From contig NC_011831.1 in assembly GCF_000021945.1 (NCBI RefSeq), positions 840,001 to 904,000 on the forward strand: a DNA stretch of 64,000 nt, in the 5' to 3' direction. The DNA comes from Chloroflexus aggregans DSM 9485 (lineage in GTDB: Bacteria; Chloroflexota; Chloroflexia; Chloroflexales; Chloroflexaceae). Below, one piece after another: positions 18,062 through 28,779 of the stretch. Position 1 is the stretch's first letter, and each line of letters opens with the position of its first letter. The notes under the pieces are model-generated. The model was given only the letters and a program-made list of their open reading frames with translations. It was not told where the DNA came from and did not search any database. The position numbers and the translations under genes are program-made.

Positions 18062-18381
18062 ACCCCATGATGGGCGGAAAGGGATTGGCCTTACAACATG
18101 AATATATTATTTATGCTACAAAGGACTACCAACCTATTGAATTCAGAAGCCCCAATGTAAGGAAAATCTTAGACAAAGCACATTCCTTAATACAGAAGTA
18201 TGGCGGCGCAACACAACAAGCTAAAGACGAATTTTCACAGTGGGTTAAAAGCGCAAAGGGATTGTCTGGCGGGGAACAGGCCTATAAGTACTTAGATGAA
18301 CAAGGACGTATTTACAGGTTGGTAGCTATGACATGGCCTAACCCTAATCCAGCCTTAGTGCATGACACACACTTGTTCTGA
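18062..18381 (+). pseudogene. Internal fragment of a site-specific DNA methyltransferase
   Basis: About 100 codons match the region before the target-recognition part of type III Mod-like or N4/N6 DNA methylases (ALQHEYIIYATKD, SPNVRKILDKAH, GGEQAYKYLDEQGRIYRLVA, MTWPNPNP). Neither the SAM-binding motif nor the catalytic DPPY is present: the 5' part stops at the IS1595 right end and the 3' part at the following transposase region. It is AT-rich like the cassette region and unlike its neighbours. It is non-functional debris of a second restriction-modification system. Confidence 0.62.
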
Positions 18382-18478
18382 TTGAGTACGGCGCATTCTG
18401 ATGGGGGAAACGAGCATTGACTGGTTCACAGGAATCCGTATGATCGGGTATGCACCAGCCTGAGCCCCGGAGGTCCCG

Positions 18479-19620
18479 ATGAACCAGTCGCAGCCATTCT
18501 ACGATGTCCAGTCGGCGGTGCATGCCCTCGACCCTTGGCGGGAGCAACATCTGCCCAACCGTGAGCCGGGCGCACGACCGCATTTCATCCAACTCGTGGC
18601 CGGCATGACCGAACAGCACGCATTCCTGTTTCGGGAGCGTGCGGCCAGCAGTGCTGGTCCAGCCGAGCAGCCCGAAAGCACCTATCCGCAGGTACAACGT
18701 ATCATTCGCGACACGCGCTTGCCCCTGGAAACCGTCTCCTCCCCCTGCGTGCGTCAACTCCTAGCGTCGATTCCTAGCGACGTCTTCTCTGTCACGCTCG
18801 ATGCAACCAACCAGGGCAAGCGGTTCACCCTCGTGGTGGTGGGCTGGGCCACCGATGGCATCCGTTTGCCCCTGGGCTTCCTCCGCTCTTCAGGGGATGG
18901 CAGGTGGGCCGAGGAGGCGCGTCGTGTGCTCGATCGCTTGGAAGGCCGCATCCCTCCCGACCAACGCATCGTGCTCCTAGCCGACCGGGTCCATCCGGCG
19001 CGGCCTTGCTGGCCTGCCTGAGCGCCCTCGACGGGGGCGTTATCGTGCGTCTGGCCGCGCCTACCTTCAGCGAGACTGAGCGGGACGGTTGGGTCGAGCT
19101 GCGGCTCACGCGCCAACGGGCCGGCCGCATGCGCTGCTTCAGCACTGTGCGGACCGGGAACAGCGCGTCCCGTCAGGCAACCATCTGGTTGCATCGGCAC
19201 CGCAAGCCAGATGGAAGCGGTACGACCTGGTACATCGTCACCCATGTGGAGGGCGACCCCACGCGCTTGGTCGCATATGCCGGTCGCTGGTGGCAAGCGT
19301 GCATGCACACACGGCTCAAGAGCGGGTTTTGCACCTGGGAGGGGGGGCGGGTCACGCATCCGCCACGGGGGACCATGCTGCGCATGGGCTTTGGTTGGGC
19401 CGGTTGGGTCTTGTGGCTCCTGGGGCGAAGCGACGAACAGACCGCTCAGCGCACGCCAACCACCACCAAGAGCCAACCACGGCGCCGCACCATCATCACA
19501 TGGGGCTGGGACATCCTGCGAACCGCCTGCACGCGCCGGAAAACGCTCGAACGCCCCCGCCGCCAGCGCCCCGCGTGCTCAATGACCAGCGTCGCACTCC
19601 AGGCTCCCGTCTCTCCTGCG
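18479..19620 (+). pseudogene. IS4-like DDE transposase, frameshifted
   Basis: The first frame (18479-19021) has the N-terminal part and an RNase-H-like strand (SVTLDATNQGKRFTLVVVGW), ending around VLLADRVHP. The match continues in another frame from about 19005 (LDGGVIVRLAAP, AYAGRWWQACMHTRLKSGF) to about 19.6 kb. The Y-R-K signature of IS4-type elements is present, but the acidic residue expected between the Arg and the Lys seems replaced, which would also remove catalysis. I could not identify terminal repeats. The reading frame then runs into a sigma-factor fragment. Confidence 0.6.
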
Positions 19621-19636
19621 CTGCGCGCCTCGTCGA

Positions 19637-20094
19637 ATGATGGTAACTCGCACATCTGTCTGTCATGCAGTAAGCAGCGCCTGCGCGCCTTCATCCTGCG
19701 TTGCGTCAGTGACGAAGCCGCCGCCGAAGACATTTTGCAAGACGTCTTTCTCAAAATCCACACCCGCCTCGCCAGCCTGCAAAACCACGACCGCCTGGAA
19801 GCCTAGGTGTACCAGATTGCCCGCAACGCCACCATTGATTACGACCGCCGCGCACACCCCTTCACCGACCTGAGCGATAACCTGCCCTTGCCCGTTGATG
19901 AAGACCCCGACCTCGCTGCCCTGACCTTCTGGGAACGCAGCGGCCTGATTTGGCGCGACCCGCTCAGCTTGGAATGGGAATTCGTCCATCGCGGCTTCGA
20001 GCAATTCGGCCGCGCCCTGTACCTGCATTCCGCCTGGAAGCAAACCGCCCTTGCCCCGCAGGTCGAAGCCCTGCAGCGCGCCACCCTCGGCTAG
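19637..20094 (+). pseudogene. ECF sigma factor fragment with amber stop and fused tail
   Basis: The sequence LRAFILRCVSDEAAAEDILQ followed by DVFLKIHTRL is sigma-70 region 2 of an extracytoplasmic-function sigma factor. The frame hits TAG at 19804, where the family has Trp (LEA-stop-VYQIARNATIDYDRR), consistent with TGG to TAG. It continues to PDLAAL and then abruptly changes to an unrelated helical tail (EFVHRGFEQFGRALYLHSAW), ending at TAG 20092. Region 4, needed for -35 recognition, is missing. It is a deletion fusion and not a working sigma factor. Such sigma factors often head CHAT loci, so it may have belonged to the genes that follow. Confidence 0.6.
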
Positions 20095-20133
20095 GAGGAG
20101 TGGGATTGAAGTCTGGGAGATGGTGTATGGGCT

Positions 20134-23103
20134 GTGAAGAATGCCATGTTCTCCCCGCTTTCCTCCCTCCTTCCCCTCGCCGAAGCCTTCCCCGCCGAAG
20201 AAGCCGCCCGTGACCGCGCCCTGACGAGCCTCGTCCGCCGCCTAGCGAACGCCGCCTCGCTCCCGCCCGAAGTCGCCGCGCTGACCCTGCACCTGGCGCG
20301 CAGCGATTTGCTCGACCTCTACAGCGGCTTTGTCTTGGGTGCGTTTGCCTCCGTCCTGACCCGTTTCCGCCCGCGGCGCTTCCCGACCGTTGCCCAAGCC
20401 CGCCTCCACGACCGCCTGCGCACCCTGCTGACCCTGACTCCTGCCCGCACCGAAGCCCTCTCTTGGCTGGGCGTTGCCCTGCAAGACGAATTGACCGCTC
20501 TGCTGCACGGAAGCCTGAGCCAGACCCGGCCGATCTCCCGCCGCTTGGCCGCCGGCGTGCTGGGAGTGGTCAACCTGTTGCCCACCGAAAGTGACCACCC
20601 GCCTGAATACGAATTCGCCCTCGCTCTGCTGCGTCTGCTGCTCGAAAGCGCCGATTTCACCCTACCCGACCTCGAATGCACCACCCTGCTCGCCGCCGTG
20701 GATGGCTGGGTGAGCGCATTCCCCTACTTCCCCGAAGGCCGCCTGCGTGACCTGTTCCTGGCGCTGCATGGCCTCGAACTGACCCCGCCGCAGCGTCAGG
20801 CCCTGCTCGAACGACTGCTCGCCTGGCGCGACTGGAGCGCTATCCACCGTACCGTTTCGTCCCGAACCGCTGCGCCTACCTGCGTTCGCTGCGCCGCGCC
20901 CTGGGCTGGAGCGGCCCGCTGGCTTACCTGGCCGAATGGGCCGGGCGCGTCCTCAACCCCGGTCCCGTCCACCCCGAACTGCCCGACGAAGAAACCGCCT
21001 GCCGCCATCTCTCCCTGCGCCTGTCCACGATCATCCCCGGCTTGGCCCTGCTCGCCCGCCAGGACGAAAGCGCCTTCCCCCCGCTCTTCGAAGCCTTCAC
21101 CGAATTACTGCTTCAGTATTTGCTCTCTCTGCAACTGGGCGGCAGCGTGGAATGCGAGTGGGTGCTGCTCGACCTGTTGCCCGCGGCCCTGGCGCATCCC
21201 CGCTGGCTGGAACGGCTGGCGCAGACGCTCGAAACATTCCGCTTCTACCGCCTGAGCGAGAACGCCCCGCGCGAACTGGCCGAACGCGCCCCGCGCCTGA
21301 CGCCCTCCGCCCTGGCGACCCTGCTCGACCTGCGCCGCCGCTTCCCGAAACATGAATGGATGCTCCAGACCCTGGAAGGTTGCGCCGCGCCTGACCCGTC
21401 CGCCGACCTGGAGCGCGCCGACCGCCCCCGCTGGCGGCTGACTCCGCCCGGCGCCGGGCTCACCCCCGCCGCGCAGGACGGACTGCAAGAGCGACTCGCT
21501 TCGTCCCTGGACCCGGAGCCGGTGGAGGCCGCTCTGCGCCTGCTCTCCCACCCCGACCCTTCCCGCGCCCCCCTTGGCCGACGCCCTGGCGCTCAACCTG
21601 ACGCGCCGCCTGCAAGAGGGGATGCCGCTGCCCGCCGACTGGGTGGCTGAACTGGCACGCAACGACGAAGCCCTGCGCCGCGTGCTGCTCCGCCTGAGCG
21701 CATCGCTGAGCGCCGAAGCCGCGCCCCTCCCTCACGACTTTCTGCGTCACCTGAGCGGCGCGCTCTACGCTTTGCCCGCTCTCACCCTGCATAAACTGAC
21801 GGTTGCCTGTCTGTGCGATCCACAAAACCCGCTGCAAAGCGGCCTGCCCCTGGCGCAACGTCTGGACGAAGCCGCCCGCCTGCTGCTGGGACGCGGAGAC
21901 GAAGCCGAAATCCTGGCCCGGCTGCGGCGTCTCCTGCCCCCGGACCCGCCCGATCTCGCCCTGATGGCGCAACTCGAGCGCCAGCAGGACGCCCCTGCCC
22001 TGCGCATCGCCGCAGCCCATCCCCGCCTGCTCCCCATCCTGGTGGAAGCGTGGGAATCCGGTTCGCAGACGCGGGCCGGCACCCCGCGCCGCTTGGCGCT
22101 GGCGCGCGCCCTGGCCTCTGCCTCACCACAACACGCCCTGCCCCTGCTGCGCGAATTGTTTTACCTGGCCGTAGAACTTTGCACGGTCTGGTCAGAGGCG
22201 GGAGGCATGCCTCGCCATTTCCCCGAATTTTTCTGGGAGGCCAATCCACTGGCACAGCAGGTTCTCAAAACAGTGGTTCAACTGGAGCCTGTCTGCCCAC
22301 AAGCCGTGAACCTGCTCGAAGAGATCATTCCCGCCCATTACAACGTGCCAGAGGGGGGCTTCAACGGCCCCACCTTCTCGCCTGGAGTAATCGAAAGGGA
22401 GATATTGCCATTAATGGTGAATCGTTTTGTCTCCCCTCAGGCCATTCCTGCGCTGGTCCATTTGCTGCAACAAGACTATCCGCCAGAGCAACGGTACGAG
22501 CAAACGATTTGGAAATGTACCCTGCAATGGCTGACAAATGTGTCTGCCCTGACCACCGACCAGCAGGCGACGCTCTGGCAGCATGGCTACGCCTCGCCCG
22601 ACCTGCTCACCCGCGCCTTGGCCTTGCTGGCGCTGGGGCGGCAGCGTCCGCTCACCGAACAGACCTGGCAGACCGTGCGCCGCCTGTTGCGTTCGTCCTC
22701 GCTGGCGCTTTATGACCAGCGGCAGCGGGAGATCGCCCGGCTCAACCGCCAGGGGGCTGACTTCGTCTTTGACGCGCCGGGGCAGGTCTTCCTGCTCAAA
22801 GGCGTAGCCGTGGCGCTGGCGGCGGAATGGCGGCAAAGCCCCGGCCTGCTCACCCCCGCCCAGCGCGCCGACCTGCAAGACTCGCTCCGAAAAGCCGCCT
22901 CGTCCTTCCAGCGCACCCTGGAAGCCCGGCTGACAGCGAGCAGCCATGCCGGGTTCAGCCAGGAGCATTCTCCCCTCCGCGCTCTGGCTCTCAGCCTGTG
23001 CGACGCCGTTCACCGCTCCCCCGATGACGACCCCGACTGGCTGCTCCATCCCGCCGACCTGGCGTATCTGACTTTCGTAGTCTCAGAAAGGATTTTCCTA
23101 TGA
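20134..23103 (+). pseudogene. Large helical-repeat protein of CHAT locus, two frameshifts
   Basis: Three successive frames join into one protein of about 990 residues. Frame one runs from GTG 20134 to about 20840 (LLERLLAWRDWSA), frame two from about 20841 (YPPYRFVPNRCAYLRSLRRA) to about 21570, and frame three onward (ADALALNLTRRLQEGMP) to TGA 23101. The sequence is nearly all alpha-helical, rich in Leu and Ala, with HEAT-like repeated helices (LLPILVEAWES, ALALLALGRQRPL), and lacks a catalytic motif. It is probably a scaffold or sensor of the CHAT locus. Its stop overlaps the next start (ATGA), so the genes were one operon. Function unknown. Confidence 0.55.
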
Positions 23104-23834
23104 ACGAACCTGAATTCCACGAATTGCTCGAACTGCTCGACCGCTACTTCACCGAGGCCGAACCGGACGATCCGGCCGGCAACATCCGCCTGATCAAACG
23201 CCTGACCGGCATGCAGTTTCCCGACCAAATCGGCAAATTGCTGCTCTTCGCCCCTTCGTTCATGCTCCAGGCGCTGCGCGAGATGGTGGGCGAACAAACG
23301 CGGCGCATGTTGTTTGGCGGCTACCGCAGCGAGTCAGAAATGGACCGGCAACTTCAAGCCTTCGCCCTGGCGCTGGTGATGACCTATGCCCATCTCATCC
23401 AGGCGGCCGGCAGCGGCGGGGTGATGGCGCTGGTCACCGCGCTGCCCCTCTGGCTGCGGCAGCAGGAGGACGAAACCGCCCTCAGCGCGCTGGCGCTGAG
23501 CTTCGTCGCGCGCAACGCCGACCCGTTGACCCGGGTGGCGCTGAAGAGCGCCGTCCAGGCCAGCGCGTTTCGTGACGCGTACGAGCAGGCCTACAACACC
23601 GCCACGCGCATTGCGTTGGCCTACCTGCTCTTTGAGCAGGGTCAGCGCGAACCGTTCCAGAGCGCCGCTGGGCCGCTGCTGGCGCGGGGCGAGGAGCGCC
23701 GTCAACTGGAGCGGCAGTTACAGCCCGGCAACGTCCACCTGCGCGGTTGGGTGCTGGCCATGCTCCTGCTGGAAATCGCCTCCCAGGGCGGCAGCGTCCG
23801 CCCGGAAGCTGGCTGGCGTCGCAGGAGGCAATGA
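23100..23834 (+). CDS. Helical hypothetical protein of CHAT locus
   Basis: A 244-residue protein with no recognised family. It starts at ATG overlapping the previous stop by four bases. The sequence is helical and Leu/Ala-rich (FHELLELLDRYFTEAE, DQIGKLLLFAPSFMLQALRE, ALALVMTYAHLIQAAGSGG). One moderately hydrophobic segment (GGVMALVTALPLWL) is too weak to call membrane-spanning. The frame is intact, unlike the genes on either side. Presumably an accessory subunit of the same system. Confidence 0.6.
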   Translation: MNEPEFHELLELLDRYFTEAEPDDPAGNIRLIKRLTGMQFPDQIGKLLLFAPSFMLQALREMVGEQTRRMLFGGYRSESEMDRQLQAFALALVMTYAHLIQAAGSGGVMALVTALPLWLRQQEDETALSALALSFVARNADPLTRVALKSAVQASAFRDAYEQAYNTATRIALAYLLFEQGQREPFQSAAGPLLARGEERRQLERQLQPGNVHLRGWVLAMLLLEIASQGGSVRPEAGWRRRRQ

Positions 23835-23859
23835 CAGGAACATTATCTTGCCAACCTTT

Positions 23860-23922
23860 CGCAATCCAACACCCATTGAATTGCGAAAATAGCCTGTTTT
23901 CGCTGCACAATCGCCGCTTTTT
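23860..23922 (+). repeat. Direct repeat with hairpin, left copy (pairs with 29249-29310)
   Basis: CGCAATCCAA, CATTGAATT and CGAAA blocks followed by TTTTCGC recur at 29249-29310, roughly three quarters identical over about 60 bases. Each copy can fold a small hairpin (here GCGAAAA-TAGCCTG-TTTTCGC). The two copies bracket the CpXC-CHAT module. They may be terminators, promoters or recombination sites. Confidence 0.55.
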
Positions 23923-24735
23923 CCCCGGTTATCCCCTGAAATATTCGCAATCAAATCTACCCCTGCGCAGGAATTTGTTGTATAGTTATTCCAAATGGGG
24001 AAACCGTTCCCCTAGCAAAGTCGCCTGCAACGTGGGAGATTGCCATGCCTCACTCCTACGCCCACACCCAATCCCTGACCTGCCCGCGCTGCGGCCGGAC
24101 CTTCGAGGCCGAAATCTGGCTGATTATAGACGCCGCCGAGCGCCCTGACTTGCTGGAAAAGGCCAAAGACGGCACAATCCACCAGATTGTCTGCCCCGCT
24201 TGTGGCCCGGTCGTTCAGGCTGACGCCCCCCTCCTACTTTACCGCCCCGGCAAAGAACCACCCATCCTCTTCTCCCCCGCACAGCAGACCTCGAATGAAC
24301 AAGACCGGCAACAGGCCCAGGAACTGCTTGCCCAACTGCGCCAGCGCCTGGGAGATTCCTGGCAGTAGGAGTGGCTGCGAAACGGAATCCCCGGCGTGCA
24401 ACGCGCCCTGCTCCCCGCCGCGCTGAGCGACGACCCCGAAGCCGCTCTGCGCGAACTGATGGAGAAGCAACAGACTGAACTGGAACGCCTGCGGAGGGAA
24501 GACCCGCAGCGGTTCTTGCAGATGATGATCGTTACTTTGCTGCAAACGCAGGACGTTGCCCAAAAACGTACCATTGTAGAGAACACCCCCGAACTGCTCA
24601 CCGATCAGGCCGATACGCTACTAGAACAAATTGCAAAAGCACAGGAAAACCCGCAGGCCCGGCAACTGGTCGAACAGCACCGCGTCCTGTTACAACGGTG
24701 CCGCGCCGTGGGTGTGGAGCAGGCATTTGCCGTCC

Positions 24736-24772
24736 CCCCCTCCCCCCGCGGGAAAGGGGCCGGGGGTGAGGG
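24736..24772. repeat. Palindromic repeat inserted in coding sequence
   Basis: CCCCCTCCCCCCGCGGGAAA, then GGGGCCGGGGGTGAGGG, is the inverted GC-rich repeat frequently seen between genes in Chloroflexota and other phyla. Here it lies in frame in the CHAT gene and encodes a low-complexity loop (PPSPRGKGAGGEGE). Confidence 0.55.
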
Positions 24773-26630
24773 CGAAATTGAAGCGCCCCCCCAACTCCCC
24801 GACGACCTGCAAGAGCGCCTGCGCCGCGCCGGTGTGACCGACGAAGAAAGCTTCCAGCGCGCCCTGGAAAACGACCCCCAACTGGCCGCCGATTTGCAGG
24901 CCTTCCTGCAAGCCAACCCGCAAGCCGTGCTGGCCGGGTTGGTTCAGGCTTTCCTGTCTATACAAACCTCGGAACAACTGCGCGCATTCTGGCGCGCCGT
25001 GCCCACCGAACTGGAACAGCCTTTCATCGAACTGGTAGAACGCCTGATCGCCGAAGCCCCGCCCGACACCCCCGCCGAAGCGCTGGAAAGCCTGCGCGCC
25101 AGATTGCGAGATTTCCGGGAACTGTGCGAGGCAGCACGTGCTGCCCGTAACATTCCACCCGAACTGCGCGAAGTGCTGGAAGAACTGGCCCGCCGCGGCG
25201 TGGAAATCCGCAGTGAAGAAGATCTGCGCCGCACCCTGGAAGAAAACCCCGACCTGCGCGCCAGACTGGAGCGCGCCGCGCAGAATATGCAGGGTGGCCC
25301 GCCCATCCCGCCCGAATTCCACCAGGATATCCAGCAAGCCCAGGAAGGCGAAGCCCGCTACACCCGGACCGGCGACCTGAACGCCCTGAACGCCGCCATC
25401 GCCGCCTGGGAGCGTATCCTGAACCACCCCGCCTTCGCCCGCGCCGACGAACGCTTCCGCCTGGCCGCCTGGAACGATGCCGGGGGCGCGTACCTGCGCC
25501 GCTACTGGCGGATGGGAGATACGACCGACCTGGATAAGGCCCTGAACCTGTGGCAGTAGGCTGTGGCCGCCACGCCGGAAGGCCACCCCGATTTGCCTGG
25601 CTATCTCAACAACCTGGGCACCGGGTTGCGCGACCGCTACCGCCGCACCGGGCGGCTGGAAGACCCTGGAAGAAGCCATCCGCGTCTTGCGCTAGGCCGT
25701 GGAAAACGTGGAACGCAATCCGGCCGATAGTCTGGTGGCGGCACGCAACGGGCTGCGCCTCGCCTTCAAAGCCGGGCGCTGGGAGGATGTCCTGCGCTTC
25801 TGGGAAGCCGTCCAGGACGCCGGGCAGGCCCGCCTGCGCGCCCAGTTCGAGCGGGAGGACAAAATCGCCACCCTGGGCCAAACCCGCGGCCTGTCCGCCC
25901 TGGCGGCCTGGGCCGCCGGGCAGCAGGGTGACCTGCCCAGGGCAGTCGAAATCCTGGAATCCGGGCGCGCCCAACTGCTGCGCGAAGCCCAGGAACGCCA
26001 GCGCCGCGACCTGCACGCCCTGGCGGGCGGGGAATACGACGCCCTCTACCAGGCCTACCGCGCCGCCGCCCGTCAGGTGGATGACCTGTACGCCCTGCCC
26101 TACGCCCGGCGCCCGGCCGATTGGGGGCAACAACTGGCCGCTGCCCAAGGGACCCTGCAGCAGGCCACAGACGCCCTGCGCGACCAGGCGCCCGGCTTCA
26201 AGTACTTCCTGCGCCCGCTGCCCTTCGAGGCTATCCGAGAGCAGGCCGCCGACGCCCCGCTGGTCTATCTGGCTGCCACCGACCGCGGCGGATTTGCCCT
26301 GGTGGTGCCCCCGCAGACTGCCGAAGCCTGGCACATCCCCCTGCCGCAATTGACCGACAAATCCCTGCGTGAGCGCGTCCAAGGCCCCGATGATGATCCT
26401 GCATGGGGCGGCTACCTGGGCGCCTACCTGCGCTGGCGCAACGATCCAGGAGACGAAACCGCCCGCGCCGCTTGGTTCACCGCCCCGGAAGAGACCCTGG
26501 ACTGGCTGGGCAAGGCCGTCATGCGTCCGTTGGTGACGGCCTTGCAGGAAAAGGGTCTGCCGCAAGGCGCGCTCGTCCGCCTGGCGCCGGGCGGCTGGCT
26601 GGGGCTGCTGCCGCTGCATGCCGGAAGATG

Positions 26631-26699
26631 GACCATGGACGGTGGACGGGAAACGGTAGATGGCGAAGCACCGTCCACGGTCCACGGTCAACCGTCTAC
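26631..26699. repeat. Inverted repeat inserted inside CHAT domain
   Basis: GACCATGGACGGTGGACGG at 26631-26649 pairs (17 of 19 bases) with CCGTCCACGGTCCACGGTC at 26671-26689. It interrupts the CHAT core between GLLPLHA and LDHYTFTYAPSAQAL without shifting the frame, adding about 23 residues. Confidence 0.7.
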
Positions 26700-27477
26700 C
26701 TTCGCCCTCGACCACTACACCTTCACCTACGCCCCCTCCGCGCAGGCGCTCTACCATACTCGCGAAGATGCCAGTCGCCCCGCCGATTCGCTGCTGGCCG
26801 TGCGCTACCCGGACCCGAACTTCCAATTGGCTGACCAGGCGGTCGCCGCCGCGCTGGATGTTTTCCCGCCGGAGCGCACCATCCCCCTTCTGATGGAAAA
26901 AGCCACCCTGGGCGCCGTGCGGCAGGCCTTCGCTCAACACGCTGTGCTGTTCTTCTTCACGCATGGCTTCGCCGATTTCAATCAGCCGCTCAACTCGGGC
27001 TTGCTGACCGCCGATGAGCAGCGCTTCACCCTGGACGAAATCCTCTCCCTGCGCAGCCAGCGCGCCCGCCTGGCGGTGCTTTCCGCCTGTGAGACCGGCG
27101 TGCCTTCCGATGTCCGCAACGTGGACGAAGTGGTCTCCCTGCCTTCGGGGATGATGCAGGCCGGAATCCCGGGCGTGGTCGGCTCGCTGTGGAGCGTGGC
27201 CGAATCGAGCACTGCCATCCTGATGAGCATCTTCTTCGAAGAATGGCGCACCCACGGCCTGACCCCGCCCTAGGCCCTGCGCCGCGCTCAGCAGGTCCTG
27301 CGCGACGCTCGCTTCGACCAGGGCGCCCGGCGCTACTTCGCCCGCTACCTGATGCCCGGCGATGTAGCCTATGACCTGCACGTGGAGACCATGATCAAAG
27401 ACTTCGCCCATCCCTTCTTCTGGGCGGCCTTTACCTACACCGGTTTGTAAAGCCCCTTGTTTGACCAGGAGGAACCC

Positions 27478-27858
27478 ATGCCCCGTTACCCCCCTGAACA
27501 AATCTACGCCGCCGTCTGCGCCCTGCTGCCCGAACTGGACGAACCGCTGAAGGGTCAGGTGCAGTCCCTGCTGACCCAGGCCGCAAACGGACAGCCCGCC
27601 GACCTGCAATTGCTCGACCTGCTCAGCCAGGATGACGCCCTCCGTCAACGGCTGCGCCGCCTCCTGCAAGCGGAAGAAACCACCCGCGAAGCGACGCTGG
27701 GCGGCTATAGCGGCCTGGGCGGCGAGACTTACTCGACCAAAGCCGGGGACGTCTTTGCCTGCCCGGAGTGCGGCTACCGCTTCGTCATTGGAGAAGACGG
27801 TGAGCAGCCGCTCCCCTGTGAAAAGCACCCCAGGGTGCGTCTGTCAAAGGAGCAGTGA
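27478..27858 (+). CDS. Zinc-ribbon hypothetical protein of CHAT locus
   Basis: A 126-residue protein starting at ATG 27478, preceded by AGGAGG at good spacing. The N-terminal 75 residues are helical (YAAVCALLPELDE, LLDLLSQDDALRQRLRRLL). The C-terminus carries a zinc ribbon (FACPECGYRFVIGED and PLPCEKHPRV), with pairs of Cys/His suited to bind one metal. Similar ribbon proteins accompany CHAT genes. It may be a regulator or substrate of the peptidase; this is inferred from context only. It starts 28 bases after the CHAT stop and ends four bases before the next gene. Confidence 0.72.
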   Translation: MPRYPPEQIYAAVCALLPELDEPLKGQVQSLLTQAANGQPADLQLLDLLSQDDALRQRLRRLLQAEETTREATLGGYSGLGGETYSTKAGDVFACPECGYRFVIGEDGEQPLPCEKHPRVRLSKEQ

Positions 27859-27861
27859 GCC

Positions 27862-28776
27862 ATGTTATCGTCCTTCTGGGAAAGCATCGGGGAGGGCCTT
27901 TCGGAGAAGTGGCTGGAACGCCTCTTCGGCCCGGCTTTCCTGTTCTGGGCGGGCGGCCTGCTGCTGTGGATCGGCCCGCAAAACCTGGCGGCGAAATGGG
28001 GCGAACTGGCCGCCCTGCCGCTGGTGACCCAGTCTGCGCTGCTGATCGGCGCACTGCTGGCGCTGGCCGCTTCCGATCGCCTGATGGACGCCGTCAACCT
28101 GCCGGTATTGCGCCTGCTGGAAGGGTACTGGCCGGGACCGCTGCGGTGGCTGGCGGCCTGGTGCGCGCGCAGACGGGCAAAAGGCGCCGCCGACAAAAAG
28201 CGCCGCTGGAGCGACCTGATGCTCAAACGGGACGAAGTCGGCCTGACCTGGGCCGAGCAGCGCGAACTGGCGCGCCTGGAAGCCTGGCGCCATCACACCC
28301 CGCGCGACGCCGCCGACGTGATGCCCACCCGCCTGGGGGACATCCTGAAGACCGCCGAGACGCGCCCGCGTCAACGCTACGGGCTGGACCCGGTGCTGCT
28401 CTGGCCGCACCTGTGGCTGGGACTGCCGGAGAACGTCCGCAGCGACCTAGCGGCGGCCCGCGCCCGTCTCGACCGCATGGCGCAGGCCTGGGCCTGGGGG
28501 CTGCTCTTCGCCCTGTGGGGATTCGTCACTCCCTGGGCGCTGGTCATCGCCCTGCTGTGGATGCTGACCGCCTACGCCCTGGCGCTGAGCGCCGCCGAAA
28601 CCTTCGCCGACCTGCTGCTGGCAGCCTTCGACGCCCATCGCTGGCGGCTCTACGAAGCCCTGCGCTGGCCGCTGCCCGCCTCCAGCGACGCCGAAAAAGC
28701 CGCCGGAGCCGCCCTGACGCGCTTCGTCCAGCGCGGGATGTTGGGTGTGCCGGTTGTGTATGGAAAGGATGAATGA
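27862..28776 (+). CDS. Membrane protein of CHAT locus
   Basis: A 304-residue protein with about four predicted membrane segments: LFGPAFLFWAGGLLLWIG, LVTQSALLIGALLALAA, AWGLLFALWGFVTPWALVIA and the adjacent LLWMLTAYALALSA. Between the pairs is a cytoplasmic-looking basic region (ARRRAKGAADKKRRW). No known enzymatic motif. It lies four bases after the zinc-ribbon gene, so is co-transcribed. In CHAT systems such membrane proteins are candidate cleavage targets or pore-forming effectors; this role is an inference. The frame is intact. Confidence 0.68.
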   Translation: MLSSFWESIGEGLSEKWLERLFGPAFLFWAGGLLLWIGPQNLAAKWGELAALPLVTQSALLIGALLALAASDRLMDAVNLPVLRLLEGYWPGPLRWLAAWCARRRAKGAADKKRRWSDLMLKRDEVGLTWAEQRELARLEAWRHHTPRDAADVMPTRLGDILKTAETRPRQRYGLDPVLLWPHLWLGLPENVRSDLAAARARLDRMAQAWAWGLLFALWGFVTPWALVIALLWMLTAYALALSAAETFADLLLAAFDAHRWRLYEALRWPLPASSDAEKAAGAALTRFVQRGMLGVPVVYGKDE

Positions 28777-28779
28777 CCA

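Larger units (their letters stand above)
24045..27450 (+). pseudogene. CpXC-like zinc-ribbon / CHAT-domain peptidase with four amber codons and a frameshift
   Basis: One long frame encodes a CpXC-like zinc ribbon (LTCPRCGRTFEAEIW and IVCPACGPVV), a charged helical region, a TPR-like segment (GYLNNLGTGLRDRYRRTG), and from about 25.9 kb a CHAT peptidase domain with His in FFFTHGFADF and Cys in LAVLSACETG, ending HPFFWAAFTYTG. CHAT is a caspase-clan protease family. The frame is broken by TAG at 24366, 25557, 25693 and 27271, and by one extra C near 25665. At 25557, 25693 and 27271 the family context suggests Gln, so CAG-to-TAG changes are likely. Two palindromic repeats are inserted in frame (24736-24772, 26631-26699). 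As written, the protein is not made whole. Confidence 0.72.

Noticed and set aside
24045-27450. Stop-codon recoding (TAG to Gln) as the primary explanation
   Set aside because: The same gene also has a frameshift, neighbouring intact genes end at ordinary stops, and CAG-rich codon use makes TAG the expected nonsense product of C-to-T change. Kept only as a low-probability alternative.
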